DNA of 64,000 nucleotides, taken from an uncultured Lachnospiraceae bacterium. GTDB lineage: Bacteria; Bacillota; Clostridia; Lachnospirales; Lachnospiraceae. The notes beneath the pieces are model-generated. The model was not told the DNA's origin. It worked only from the letters and a program-made list of their open reading frames with translations, and searched no databases. Below, in pieces: positions 10,017-19,480 of the stretch. Position numbers and translations under genes: made by a program. The stretch's first letter is position 1, and each line of letters opens with the position of its first letter. Location of the stretch: the NCBI GenBank assembly GCA_910579615.1, contig CAJTUA010000018.1, positions 1 to 64,000 on the forward strand. Reading direction: 5' to 3'.

Positions 10017-10076
10017 CAGTGCAAGCGTTTTTGGCCGCGTTTCCTTAGGAATAAGGAAAAATACCAGACAATAATG

Positions 10077-10125
10077 GGCACCCATGCAGAAGCAGGAAAT
10101 GCTGCTACGTGGGTGCTTGTTTCAT
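10077..10125 (+). terminator. Probable terminator after the DegV gene
   Basis: GCACCCA near 10078 pairs with TGGGTGC near 10110, extended by inner GCA/TGC pairing, and is followed by TTGTTTC. Confidence 0.55.
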
Positions 10126-10176
10126 AGTATCGCTTTTGGAGACAACATGGTTTTTGTTTGTTGCCCAAGGTTTTCA

Positions 10177-10205
10177 TTGACGCTTATTTAAGAATGATGT
10201 AAAAT
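10177..10205 (+). promoter_or_regulatory. Sigma-A type promoter for the BIG2/peptidase-like gene
   Basis: TTGACG (10177-10182) and TAAAAT (10200-10205) are separated by exactly 17 bp, with the start codon about 45 bp further on. Confidence 0.65.
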
Positions 10206-10249
10206 ATTATAGGAAAATATAAACATTACCACATGAAGGGGTGATAAAT

Positions 10250-11425
10250 ATGTACAGCATGAAAAAAATCATAGCCATCTGTGCCATGTCCGCAGCTTTA
10301 ACGGCAGGTTTTGCAGACACTGTGGGCATGGCTGCCACGCCTTGCCAGGCACAGGCAATTTGCGCTGTGCAGGCAGCACAGGCTGTACCATCGGCGGAGG
10401 TTTTGCCATTTACCGCCGCAAAAGCCGCACTGAATGAAACAAGCATTGTCCTAATCAAAGGACAGACCTTTCAGCTTCAGCTGACTGGCACAAGCAGGAA
10501 AGCCACCTGGTCTTCCTCGGATGAAGCCGTGGCAACGGTCACAGCATCCGGGAAGGTTAAGGCAAAGACGAAAGGCTCTGCAGTGGTTCGTGCAAAGGTT
10601 GGCGGGAAAGAATATACCTGCACTGTCGCGGTGGAAACCCCGAAGCTAAACAAAACTTCCCTTTCGGTTGAAGAGGGCAAAACCTTTCAGCTCAAGCTCT
10701 CTGGCACAGCCCAGAAGGTCAGCTGGTCAAGCAGCGACCGGACGGTTGCAAGGGTGAGCAGCACGGGTAAGATGCGGGGCGTAAAAGCAGGGGAATGCAA
10801 GATAACGGCGAAGGTCGGCAGTAAAAAATATGTTTGTAAGGTGACGGTGACCGGAGAGGAGACGGAAGACTCCAAAATAGAAAATACCTGTCCGGACTGC
10901 GGCACCAGCTACAAAGATACCGTGGTTGCGCCATCCAAAGACGGCGCGGGTTATACACTCCACGCCTGCAGCACATGCAAAACTTCCTATAAGGATACTT
11001 ATGTGGACTATAATCCAACCAGCCAGGAGGTATACGAAGCAATCACGGCGCTGCGTGGGCAGTATCCGGACAAAACCCCATGGACGAACGAAAATTTCTA
11101 TTCCTGGAAAGGTGGGGTCTACAGTGGCGGCTACGGCTGTGCGGCGTTTGCCTTCCTGATGAGCGACGCGGCGTTTGGCTATCTTCCGGCAAGGATGCAC
11201 ACGGATTATTCGGATATCCGTGTCGGCGATATTCTGCGGATAAATAATGATACGCATTCCGTAATTGTCCTGGAGGTTTCTGGCACGGAGGTGACCATTG
11301 CAGAAGGAAACTATAATAATTCTGTTTTGTGGGGAAGAAAATTAAACCGTGCCGACCTGCAGGGGGAGAACAATTATATTATGACAAGATATCCGGAGCA
11401 GGGAACGGAAAAAGACGAAAAATAA
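10250..11425 (+). CDS. Secreted protein with two BIG2 domains, Cys-rich zinc-ribbon-like segment and CHAP/NlpC-like tail
   Basis: The start is the ATG at 10250 with AAGGGG upstream, giving 391 aa. An N-terminal signal peptide (MKKIIAICAMSAALTAG) is followed by two BIG2-type Ig-like domains. These carry the WSSSDEAVATVTASGKVKA and WSSSDRTVARVSSTGKMRG blocks, and the second looks like a duplication of the first. Then comes a segment with two CxxC pairs (CPDCGTSYKDT and CSTCKTSYKDT), probably a small zinc ribbon. The C-terminal ~100 residues contain C297 in YGCAAFAF and H336 in NDTHSVIVLEV, followed by EGNYN. That order fits a papain-like cysteine peptidase of the CHAP/NlpC type, so cell-wall hydrolysis is possible. 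No anchor motif is visible. It is driven by its own promoter. Confidence 0.8.
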   Translation: MYSMKKIIAICAMSAALTAGFADTVGMAATPCQAQAICAVQAAQAVPSAEVLPFTAAKAALNETSIVLIKGQTFQLQLTGTSRKATWSSSDEAVATVTASGKVKAKTKGSAVVRAKVGGKEYTCTVAVETPKLNKTSLSVEEGKTFQLKLSGTAQKVSWSSSDRTVARVSSTGKMRGVKAGECKITAKVGSKKYVCKVTVTGEETEDSKIENTCPDCGTSYKDTVVAPSKDGAGYTLHACSTCKTSYKDTYVDYNPTSQEVYEAITALRGQYPDKTPWTNENFYSWKGGVYSGGYGCAAFAFLMSDAAFGYLPARMHTDYSDIRVGDILRINNDTHSVIVLEVSGTEVTIAEGNYNNSVLWGRKLNRADLQGENNYIMTRYPEQGTEKDEK

Positions 11426-11477
11426 GAAATAAAAATAGGGCAGAACATCAAAAAATCCGATAAGGAGGAACATAAAA

Positions 11478-14400
11478 ATGGAAAATCTGATTGCACAATA
11501 CCGCTTTGACGACGAGAGGAACCCAGGTGCGGACGTCAGCGGAAACGGTCATGTAGCGTTGGCGTGCGGCAAAAAGCCGCCGCATATCGGGATTGTGGCG
11601 GGGCGCAGGGCGGCCATCTTTTCCGGTGGGAAGAATGGCACATCCTATTTTGAACTGCCAGAGGGCATTCTGGACGGGGTGAGCGATGAGACAGGTATCA
11701 CGGTCACGGCGTGGATTAATTTTGCGCAGGGCACCAATGTCTGGGAGCGCGTGTTTGATTTCGGAAAAAGCCATATGGGACCGTACATGTTTTTGACCAG
11801 AAATTTCCGCGGTGTCTGCTTCAAGGACGGAGATTTGCCGGCTGACCCCGTTTTTTCCTACCCGCTTGGCGAGTGGGTGCATGTGGCAATGAGTGTTTCC
11901 GGCACCAAAAACGGCACACTCGGCAATGCGGGGCCGTGCATTTACGTCAACGGTGAGCTGGCGGCAAACGGGCAAATCAGCCAGACCGCGAGCGGCGCCT
12001 ACAAGCGTCTGCGCGAGTGGTTTTCCACCTTCGCGGATGCAAAAAATTACAGCCATAATTACATCGGAAGGTCGCAGTTTGTGGCGGACGATGATTTCTC
12101 GGGTGCGATTGCGGATTTCTGTATTTTTAAGAGGGCACTTGGCGCGGATGAGATTGTGGACATGATGTGTGAGACGCTGACCGACGAGCAGATTCTTGTT
12201 CCGGCAGCGGAGAGATATTTATCGATAAGGCAGCAGGTGCTCACGGAGGATATTGCGCTGCCAGCGAGCCTTCTGCGCGGCAGGGTGCATATTGCGTGGG
12301 AGTCGGATCAGCCGGAGCTGCTTGATGAAAACGGGCGGATTGGCAAGGTGAAGGAGCCGGCAGTTGTGACGCTGACGGCAAAGCTGCGCCTGAATAAAAC
12401 GGTTTTTCTGCCATCCGACGCGTGCGTGAGGAAGCAGTTTGTCTTTACGGTAATGCCGAAGGATACCGCGCCGTACACCCTGACCGTCCATGAGGACAAG
12501 CCGGTGCTAGACATCAGCGAAACCCTGTACGGCCTGTTTTATGAAGATATCAACAATGCGGCGGACGGCGGCATTTATGCGGAGATGGTAAGGAACCGCT
12601 CGTTCGAGGCGTTCTATTTTGAGACCTACGATTTCCATTCCGGGGAGAATGGGCGTTCCACCGGCAGGAACCACATCCCGCTTGTGGGCTGGTACGGCGA
12701 TTTGGATAAGCTGACCGTGAAGAATAAAGGCGGCATCAACGAAGTGTTCGGCCAGGATGACCCGGACGGCAATGTGACTTATGTGGAGGCGGCGGACGGT
12801 GCTATCATCACGAACCGTGGTTTTTCGGATACCAATGAAAATTACGCGATGCATTTTGTGGAAGGGGAGCGCTATCATTTTACCATCTGGGCGAAGGCAA
12901 AGAAAGAGGCGGTGATTTCGGTGCGGCTCCTGGATGCTTCCGGCGGGGCGGTCAGCGACGCAGCAAAAATTTCGGTATCCGGGGGGTGGAAGAAATACGG
13001 TGTGAAACCGTGCGGCGGGGCGCAGGAGAATTTCGCTTATGAAATCATCCTCACTGCAGGCAGGGAATGCCTTGGACAGCTTGAATTATCTTTTGAGGGA
13101 ACCGCCTGCATCGACATGGTTTCCATGTTCCCGGAGCATGTCTGGGGCTATTCGCAAGAAAGCGGAAGCGCAAGCGCACATACGAACTACCTCGGGAATC
13201 CGAACTACCGCCTGCGCCGCGATTTGGTGGAGGCAATGAAAGAGCTTCACCCGACCTTCCTGCGTTTTCCGGGCGGCTGTATTTCCGAGGGTTCCTACAT
13301 CTGGGACAATGTCTATGACTGGAAGGATTCGGTGGATATTGTCGAGAAGCGCAAGGAAAATTACAATGTCTGGGGCTATATGATGACCTTGGGGCTTGGC
13401 TATATGGAATATTTCCAGCTGGCGGAGGATTTGAATGCTGCGCCGCTTCCGGTCATGGCGTGCGGTGTGCTCTGCCAGGCGCGCTCGGACTACGCGAACC
13501 CGGCAGGCGGGAAACTGCAGGAAAAATACATTGGCAATTTTACGGATTTGATTGATTTTGCCATCAGCACCGACTTTGAGAACAACCGTTGGGCTGCGCT
13601 GCGCAGGGCAATGGGGCATGAGGAGCCGTTCGCGCTGCATTACCTTGGCGTGGGCAATGAGAACTGGGGCAGGGAGTTTTATGCGAGCTTTGAGGAATTT
13701 TACGAGCAAATCACGGCATATGTGAAGAAAACCTATCCAGACTGGGAGCTTCATATCGTTTCCACCGTGGGTGCACAGGCGGACGACCGGGCATACCAGA
13801 ACGGTTGGCGTTATTTAAGCGGAAACCTCACGGGCGATGGCGCGAAAATACGTTTTACGGACGGGGAGCGCAGCTTTGAGAAGGAAGTAAGATGGTATCA
13901 GCACCAGAAGGATTTCATGGAGACCATCGTGGATGAGCATTATTACCGCTCGAATGAATACCTGTTGGAAAATGCGGACCGCTATAATTATTACGAGCGC
14001 GCCTACAAGCCGGACGGAAGTGTGCAGGACGAGAGAATCAGCAAAGTTTTCGTCGGGGAATACGCCTCGAGCGACAAGAATACGCTCGCGGGCGCGGTGG
14101 CGGAAGCTGCCATTATGACAGGCTTTGAACGCAATTCGGACGTGGTGCGCCTTGCGGCGACAGCACCGCTGTTTAACAAGGTGCTCACGGATGGTACTTA
14201 CCGCTGGACGCCGGACTGCATCTGGTTTGACGATGAGACGGTATGGCGCACGCCGAATTATTATGTGCAGCAGATGTTCGCGAAATATCTTGGAAATGAG
14301 CTGCTGCACACGGATTTTTCGGAATATCAGGGCGCAAAGCGCGTTTCGCTGAAACCGGAGGGCGGCATTGAGCTGGTGACCGGAGATGCGGATTTGCTGC

Positions 14401-15311
14401 TTAAGAAGCTTACGGTTACGGCAAATGCAGACGGGAAGGTATTGTTTGAACAGGATTTTAAGAAGGAATTGAACCGGAATTTCGCACTCTACCCACACAC
14501 ATGGCTGGAGCCGGGCAACGGGGGGCTTCTCCTAAAAGGAAACCGTGAAGTTGCAGGCTTGTACCTTCCGGGGAATTTTTCGGACTGTACCGTGACCGCG
14601 GTGCTCACGCGCGTTTCCGGCGATGGGGCATTGACCCTTGGTGTCGGTGTAAGCAGCATTGGCAAAGAGCGCAGCGCCATCGAGTATGTGATTGGGGGCG
14701 GCGGGAGAACGATGGTTAAGGTCATCAAGGACGGCGTGGAGGGCTACACGCTCGGCGATTTTTCCAGCAGCCAGGCGGCGGGCAATCTGCGCGCGGCACT
14801 TGATGAGGAAGTTGTGACAGGACAGGAGTATACCATCACCGTAAATTATGGAGGGGTGTTTGAAAAGCCGGGCAAGGCGGCGGATGGGGAAACCGACGGA
14901 TATGCAGGGAAGGGCTACGGCGCGTACCGCCATTTAATCTGTTCACACAAAGTGCAGGGGAAGGAAAGCCGCATTCTGGATTATAAGCTTGAGGCTTACA
15001 ACCGGGCGGTTTACCATTCCGTGACAACGGATGGGAAGAAGGTTTACGCGAAGCTTGTCAATGCGGATGCCTACGAGAAAAAAGTGGAGATTGTCTTTGC
15101 GGGAGGCAAAAATGCAGGCGGCGCGCAGGCGGACAGTACGGCGGAATGGATTTGCCTGACCGGGGAAGAAGCGCTTGTGCACGAGCCGAATGTCAATGTG
15201 CGTGGTGCGGAGCGCGTTGCTCCGGTGAGCAGGGCATTGGCGGTAAAAGAAGGAAAGGTAACATTGACGCTTCCGGCCAATTCCGTGTCCGTGGTAGTAA
15301 AGCAGAGATAA
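11478..15311 (+). CDS. GH51-type alpha-L-arabinofuranosidase with N-terminal LamG domain
   Basis: This 1277-aa protein should remove alpha-L-arabinofuranosyl side groups from arabinan or arabinoxylan fragments. Residues 1-235 form a LamG/concanavalin-A-like sugar-binding domain. The GH51 domain spans about 340-960, starting with SETLYGLFYEDINNAADGG. The acid/base is E728 in GVGNENWG and the nucleophile is E861 in FVGEYASSD. Residues about 980-1120 resemble another beta-sandwich module, and a C-terminal beta domain ends at 1277. No signal peptide is present, so it probably works in the cytoplasm on imported oligosaccharides. AAGGAGG precedes the start. A GH31 enzyme follows 206 bp downstream on the same strand, suggesting shared substrates. 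No transporter or regulator for the sugars is nearby. Confidence 0.93.
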   Translation: MENLIAQYRFDDERNPGADVSGNGHVALACGKKPPHIGIVAGRRAAIFSGGKNGTSYFELPEGILDGVSDETGITVTAWINFAQGTNVWERVFDFGKSHMGPYMFLTRNFRGVCFKDGDLPADPVFSYPLGEWVHVAMSVSGTKNGTLGNAGPCIYVNGELAANGQISQTASGAYKRLREWFSTFADAKNYSHNYIGRSQFVADDDFSGAIADFCIFKRALGADEIVDMMCETLTDEQILVPAAERYLSIRQQVLTEDIALPASLLRGRVHIAWESDQPELLDENGRIGKVKEPAVVTLTAKLRLNKTVFLPSDACVRKQFVFTVMPKDTAPYTLTVHEDKPVLDISETLYGLFYEDINNAADGGIYAEMVRNRSFEAFYFETYDFHSGENGRSTGRNHIPLVGWYGDLDKLTVKNKGGINEVFGQDDPDGNVTYVEAADGAIITNRGFSDTNENYAMHFVEGERYHFTIWAKAKKEAVISVRLLDASGGAVSDAAKISVSGGWKKYGVKPCGGAQENFAYEIILTAGRECLGQLELSFEGTACIDMVSMFPEHVWGYSQESGSASAHTNYLGNPNYRLRRDLVEAMKELHPTFLRFPGGCISEGSYIWDNVYDWKDSVDIVEKRKENYNVWGYMMTLGLGYMEYFQLAEDLNAAPLPVMACGVLCQARSDYANPAGGKLQEKYIGNFTDLIDFAISTDFENNRWAALRRAMGHEEPFALHYLGVGNENWGREFYASFEEFYEQITAYVKKTYPDWELHIVSTVGAQADDRAYQNGWRYLSGNLTGDGAKIRFTDGERSFEKEVRWYQHQKDFMETIVDEHYYRSNEYLLENADRYNYYERAYKPDGSVQDERISKVFVGEYASSDKNTLAGAVAEAAIMTGFERNSDVVRLAATAPLFNKVLTDGTYRWTPDCIWFDDETVWRTPNYYVQQMFAKYLGNELLHTDFSEYQGAKRVSLKPEGGIELVTGDADLLLKKLTVTANADGKVLFEQDFKKELNRNFALYPHTWLEPGNGGLLLKGNREVAGLYLPGNFSDCTVTAVLTRVSGDGALTLGVGVSSIGKERSAIEYVIGGGGRTMVKVIKDGVEGYTLGDFSSSQAAGNLRAALDEEVVTGQEYTITVNYGGVFEKPGKAADGETDGYAGKGYGAYRHLICSHKVQGKESRILDYKLEAYNRAVYHSVTTDGKKVYAKLVNADAYEKKVEIVFAGGKNAGGAQADSTAEWICLTGEEALVHEPNVNVRGAERVAPVSRALAVKEGKVTLTLPANSVSVVVKQR

Positions 15312-15418
15312 AAAGGGATTTGGCGCAATTGGGGGAATGTCCGGAAACTGTTTTTGTGGATGTTTTGAACGCGGAATGGGCTTTTTTGCACTTCCTTGAA
15401 AAAAAGAAAATATTCTAG

Positions 15419-15447
15419 TAGGATTTTTTAGAAGAATGCGGTATAAT
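15419..15447 (+). promoter_or_regulatory. Possible promoter upstream of the GH31 gene
   Basis: A perfect TATAAT lies at 15442-15447, about 70 bp before the start codon. The -35 region is poor (TAGGAT at 15419-15424), so activation by a regulator would be expected if this is real. Confidence 0.4.
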
Positions 15448-15517
15448 ATCCATATGCTGACAAGCATGGGGCTGGCATCTGCCCGCAATGAAATCATGAA
15501 CCATGAAAGGGGTAAGT

Positions 15518-17512
15518 ATGGATTTTAGAAATGACAATGGGGTTTTAGTGGCGCGCAGGAGCGGGGAAACGCTGCGCATTGAAGCATGGGGGAAGGATTC
15601 CCTGCGCGTGCGCGCAACGATGTTTTCCAAATTTACGGGGAATGACTGGGCGCTGACCGAGGAGCCGGAAAAATGCGCGCCAGTGGTGGAAATTCAGACA
15701 GGCGGGGAACCGTGCGCGTCCATCACGAATGGCAGGATAAAGGCAACCGTGAATTTTGCGGGTGTCCTCACATTTTACCGCGACGGAAAGCAGATTCTGC
15801 AGGAATATTACCGCAGCTACGGCGGGACGATTTCAAAGGAAAGCCGCTGCTTAAAGGTTGTCAACCGCGAGTGGAAGGGTGTGATTGGCGGCAGTGATTA
15901 CTCCCTGAATCTGAAATTTGAAAGCAATGACGGGGAAAAGATTTTTGGTATGGGGCAGTACCAGCAGTCCTATATGGATTTGAAGGGCTGCGTTTTGGAA
16001 CTGGCGCAGAGGAATTCCCAGATTTCCGTGCCGTTTGCGGTTTCAAACCTTGGCTACGGCCTGCTCTGGAATAATCCGGCGGTCGGAAGCGTCACTTTCG
16101 GGCGCAATTATACGGAGTGGATTGCCCGTGCGACCAAGGAGATGGATTACTGGATTACCGTGGCGGATGCGCCGAAGCAGATTCTTGCGAACTACACCAA
16201 TGCGACCGGGCATTCGCCGATGTTCCCGGAGGACCGTATGGGGCTGTGGCAGTGCAAGCTGCGCTACCGCACGCAGGATGAGGTGCTCTCGGTTGCGCGC
16301 CAGTACCAGAAGGAGGGCATTAAGATTGACTTGATTGTCATCGATTTCTTCCACTGGACGGTGCAGGGCGACTGGAAGTTTGACAAGACTTACTGGCCGG
16401 ACCCGAAGGCGATGGTGGACGAGCTGCATTCGATGGGAATCAAAGTGATTGTTTCCGTATGGCCTTCCGTGGACTGCAAGAGCGAGAATTTCTACCCGAT
16501 GATGGAGAAGGGGCTGTTAATCAAGACGGAGCGCGGCGCGGCGCAGACTTACGATTATCAGGGCGACTGTGTGGAAATTGACCCGTTCAACCCGGAGACG
16601 AGGCAGTATGTCTGGGAGGTCTGCAAGAAAAATTACTACGACCTTGGCATCGATGCGTTCTGGCTTGACAATTCCGAGCCGGATTACGGTGTATACGATT
16701 TCGAGAATTACCGCTATTTGGACGCTCCTGCCCTGGAGTGCAGCAATATGTACCCGCAGATGTACAGCCGCATTTTCTATGACAATATGAAGGATTTGCG
16801 CGATGGCAATGTGGTCAATCTCCTGCGCTGCGCGTGGGCGGGTAGCCAGAAATACGGCAATGTTGTCTGGTCGGGCGATGTGCCGAGTACATTTGAGGCG
16901 TTCTATGACCAGTTACAGTGCGGTCTGAATATGGGTCTTGCGGGAATTGCATGGTGGACGACGGATATCGGCGGCTTTATGACCGACGATGTGAATGACC
17001 CGGATTTTCAGCAGCTTTTAATCCGCTGGTATCAGTTTGCCGTTTATTCCGCGGTATTCCGTATGCACGGCGACCGGGGACCTTACAATATCCCGCCGCT
17101 TGACGAGCGCGACTGGGGCGGCGGATACCTGCACACCGGGCAGCCGAACGAGCTTTGGAGCTACGGCGAGGAAAATTACCGGATTATGAAGAAGTATTAC
17201 GACATCCGTATTTCGATGTTGGATTACATCAAGAGTTTGTACAGGGAAGCGTCAGAGAATGGCTCGCCGCTGATTCGCACGATGTTCTATGAGTTCCCGG
17301 AGGATAAGACGTGCTGGGAGCTTCAGGACCAGTACATGTTCGGCGAAAAATATCTGGCAGCGCCGATTTTTAAGCTCAACCAGTTTGAGCGGGATGTGTA
17401 CCTCCCGGCGGGAACGTGGAAGCTTACGAGCGACGGCAGTGTTTACGAGGGCGGACAGACGGTTCATGTGGCGGCGCCGCTTGACTATATGCCAGTATTT
17501 GAGAAAATGTAA
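15518..17512 (+). CDS. GH31 family alpha-glycosidase (alpha-xylosidase or alpha-glucosidase)
   Basis: This 664-aa retaining glycosidase has an N-terminal beta-sandwich and a (beta/alpha)8 barrel from about residue 230. The catalytic nucleophile is D384 in WLDNSEPDYG, and the acid/base is probably D454 in VVWSGDV. The family block GIDAFWLDNSEPD and the MHGDRGPYNIPP region are clear. There is no signal peptide, so it is likely cytoplasmic. The start at 15518 is preceded by AAAGGGG; an ATG 15 nt upstream is in frame but lacks spacing. The neighbouring GH51 arabinofuranosidase makes xylan or xyloglucan oligosaccharides the best guess, with alpha-xylosidase activity more likely than starch breakdown. 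Substrate specificity cannot be fixed from sequence alone. Confidence 0.92.
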   Translation: MDFRNDNGVLVARRSGETLRIEAWGKDSLRVRATMFSKFTGNDWALTEEPEKCAPVVEIQTGGEPCASITNGRIKATVNFAGVLTFYRDGKQILQEYYRSYGGTISKESRCLKVVNREWKGVIGGSDYSLNLKFESNDGEKIFGMGQYQQSYMDLKGCVLELAQRNSQISVPFAVSNLGYGLLWNNPAVGSVTFGRNYTEWIARATKEMDYWITVADAPKQILANYTNATGHSPMFPEDRMGLWQCKLRYRTQDEVLSVARQYQKEGIKIDLIVIDFFHWTVQGDWKFDKTYWPDPKAMVDELHSMGIKVIVSVWPSVDCKSENFYPMMEKGLLIKTERGAAQTYDYQGDCVEIDPFNPETRQYVWEVCKKNYYDLGIDAFWLDNSEPDYGVYDFENYRYLDAPALECSNMYPQMYSRIFYDNMKDLRDGNVVNLLRCAWAGSQKYGNVVWSGDVPSTFEAFYDQLQCGLNMGLAGIAWWTTDIGGFMTDDVNDPDFQQLLIRWYQFAVYSAVFRMHGDRGPYNIPPLDERDWGGGYLHTGQPNELWSYGEENYRIMKKYYDIRISMLDYIKSLYREASENGSPLIRTMFYEFPEDKTCWELQDQYMFGEKYLAAPIFKLNQFERDVYLPAGTWKLTSDGSVYEGGQTVHVAAPLDYMPVFEKM

Positions 17513-17582
17513 AGGAAATGGAAGGTTTGGCGGGGGAGTTTTGGGATTGTCCTCCTTACAAGCCGAATGAAGTTCCAATGAA

Positions 17583-17626
17583 AAAGTTTCGAGAATGAAT
17601 CCGAAGGGGTTTATTCTCGAAACTTT
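17583..17626. repeat. Perfect 14-bp inverted repeat after the GH31 gene
   Basis: AAAGTTTCGAGAAT (17583-17596) pairs with ATTCTCGAAACTTT (17613-17626) around a 16-nt loop. The 3' side lacks a clear T-run, so it may be a terminator of either strand or a small repeat element. The remaining AT-rich sequence up to 17880 shows no gene. Confidence 0.6.
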
Positions 17627-17880
17627 CGTTACATGAATCTTCTCTGAGGGGATTTCTTTTGTGGGGGGGGGAGTGGGGAAGATAGGAAAAGCAGGGAAAG
17701 CGGAAAAAATTTTTTCCAAAAATTTTCTTCTACTGCAAAAATTATTTCGGTTAAGAAATTTTTTAAGAAAAGCTGTTTTTTAACGGTTTATGTATTTTGC
17801 AGTTTACCTTGGAAATAAAGTTATGGGTGGGCTGCGGCGCTCATTTCCACATATGGGGATTGTTCCGCAGGATGGTTGCT

Positions 17881-17913
17881 CCTTGGCGGCAGGATTAAGA
17901 TTGCCGCGCAAGG
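17881..17913 (+). promoter_or_regulatory. Leader hairpin just upstream of asnS
   Basis: CCTTGGCGGCA (17881-17891) pairs with TGCCGCGCAAGG (17902-17913) with one bulged G. It ends about 17 nt before the GAGG ribosome binding site of asnS. A T-box consensus was looked for and not found, so a regulatory role is only suggested by position. Confidence 0.4.
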
Positions 17914-17943
17914 CAAAAAATAATAGAAACGAGGATTACAGGC

Positions 17944-19335
17944 ATGGATTTGGTTTCGGTTCGCGAGCTGTATCGCGAAAAAGAGAAATACGTTGGAAAA
18001 GAAATTACAGTCGGCGGCTGGGTGCGCAGCAACCGCGACTCGAAAAGCTTTGGTTTTATCACCTTAAACGACGGCACATTTTTTGAACCATTACAAGTTG
18101 TTTATGCGGATAAGCTCGCGAATTTTGCAGAATTGGCAAAAATCAATGTCGGTTCGGCGGTCGTTGTGACCGGGGAGCTTGTGGCGACACCGGACGCAAA
18201 ACAGCCGTTTGAAATTCAGGCGAAGGAAGTGGTGGTGGAAGGGGCGTCCACGCCGGATTACCCGCTCCAGAAAAAGCGCCACACGATGGAATATCTGCGC
18301 ACAATCACGCACCTTAGGCCGCGCACAAACACTTTCCAGGCAGTATTCCGCGTGCGCTCGCTGATTGCCTACGCCATCCATAAATTCTTCCAGGAGAGGG
18401 ATTTTGTCTATGTGCACACGCCGATTATTACCGGAAGCGACTGTGAGGGCGCGGGCGAGATGTTCCAGGTAACAACGCTTGACCTTGCCAATGTCCCAAA
18501 GAACCCGGACGGCACCGTGGACTACACACAGGATTTCTTTAACAAGCCGACGAACCTTACCGTGAGCGGTCAGCTCAACGGCGAGACCTACGCGATGGCA
18601 TTTAAAAATATCTATACCTTCGGGCCGACGTTCCGCGCGGAAAATTCGAACACCACAAGGCACGCGGCGGAATTCTGGATGATTGAGCCGGAGATTGCGT
18701 TTGCGGACTTAAAGGATGATATGATGCTTGCGGAAGCAATGTTAAAATACGTAATTGCCTATGTCCTTGAGCACGCGCCGGAGGAGATGAATTTCTTCAA
18801 CAGCTTTGTGGACAAAGGATTGCTTGAGCGATTAAAGCATGTGATGAATTCGGAATTTGGGCATGTGACCTACACCGAGGCGATTGAGCTTCTGGAAAAG
18901 AATAACGATAAATTTGATTACAAGGTTTCCTGGGGCTGCGATTTGCAGACAGAGCACGAGCGCTATCTGACGGAGGAGATTTTTAAGCGCCCGGTATTCG
19001 TCACGGACTACCCGAAGGAAATCAAGGCGTTTTATATGAAATTAAACCCGGATGGAAAAACTGTGGCGGCAATGGACTGCTTAGTTCCTGGAATCGGTGA
19101 GATTATCGGGGGAAGCCAGAGGGAGGATAATTATGATACGCTGCTTGGCAGGATGAAGGAGCTTGGCTTAAAGGCGGAGGATTATGATTTCTATCTTGAC
19201 CTGCGCAAGTACGGTTCCGCGCGCCATGCAGGGTTTGGGCTCGGGTTTGAGCGCTGCGTGATGTATCTGACCGGGATGGGCAATATCCGCGATGTCATTC
19301 CGTTCCCGCGGACGGTGAATAACTGCGAGCTGTAA
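17944..19335 (+). CDS. asnS: Asparaginyl-tRNA synthetase
   Basis: This 463-aa class IIb aminoacyl-tRNA synthetase charges tRNA-Asn with asparagine. The N-terminal OB-fold anticodon-binding domain ([17 protein letters not shown]) spans residues 1-110. Motif 2 appears as [21 protein letters not shown] and motif 3 as [15 protein letters not shown] near the C-terminus. The GFGLGFER and EFWMIEPE forms are those of AsnRS rather than AspRS. Length matches the family. GAGG lies 9 nt before the ATG. Its 3' end is the left border of the defence island, with no terminator visible between them. Confidence 0.97.
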   Translation: MDLVSVRELYREKEKYVGKEITVGGWVRSNRDSKSFGFITLNDGTFFEPLQVVYADKLANFAELAKINVGSAVVVTGELVATPDAKQPFEIQAKEVVVEGASTPDYPLQKKRHTMEYLRTITHLRPRTNTFQAVFRVRSLIAYAIHKFFQERDFVYVHTPIITGSDCEGAGEMFQVTTLDLANVPKNPDGTVDYTQDFFNKPTNLTVSGQLNGETYAMAFKNIYTFGPTFRAENSNTTRHAAEFWMIEPEIAFADLKDDMMLAEAMLKYVIAYVLEHAPEEMNFFNSFVDKGLLERLKHVMNSEFGHVTYTEAIELLEKNNDKFDYKVSWGCDLQTEHERYLTEEIFKRPVFVTDYPKEIKAFYMKLNPDGKTVAAMDCLVPGIGEIIGGSQREDNYDTLLGRMKELGLKAEDYDFYLDLRKYGSARHAGFGLGFERCVMYLTGMGNIRDVIPFPRTVNNCEL

Positions 19336-19480
19336 AAATATCATAATCACTGTTTGATGGCAGCACCGGATTAAGAATGGTTTATTATTTTTGGGTAAAT
19401 AAATCATTTCTATAAAACCACAGCAAATCTTTTCAGAAAGGACAACGGGGAAATTTGAAAATTGGAAAGGGCGGCTTGTG

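Noticed and set aside
17760..17943. T-box riboswitch upstream of asnS
   Set aside because: The conserved T-box sequence and a terminator/antiterminator pair were not found; only simple hairpins are present.
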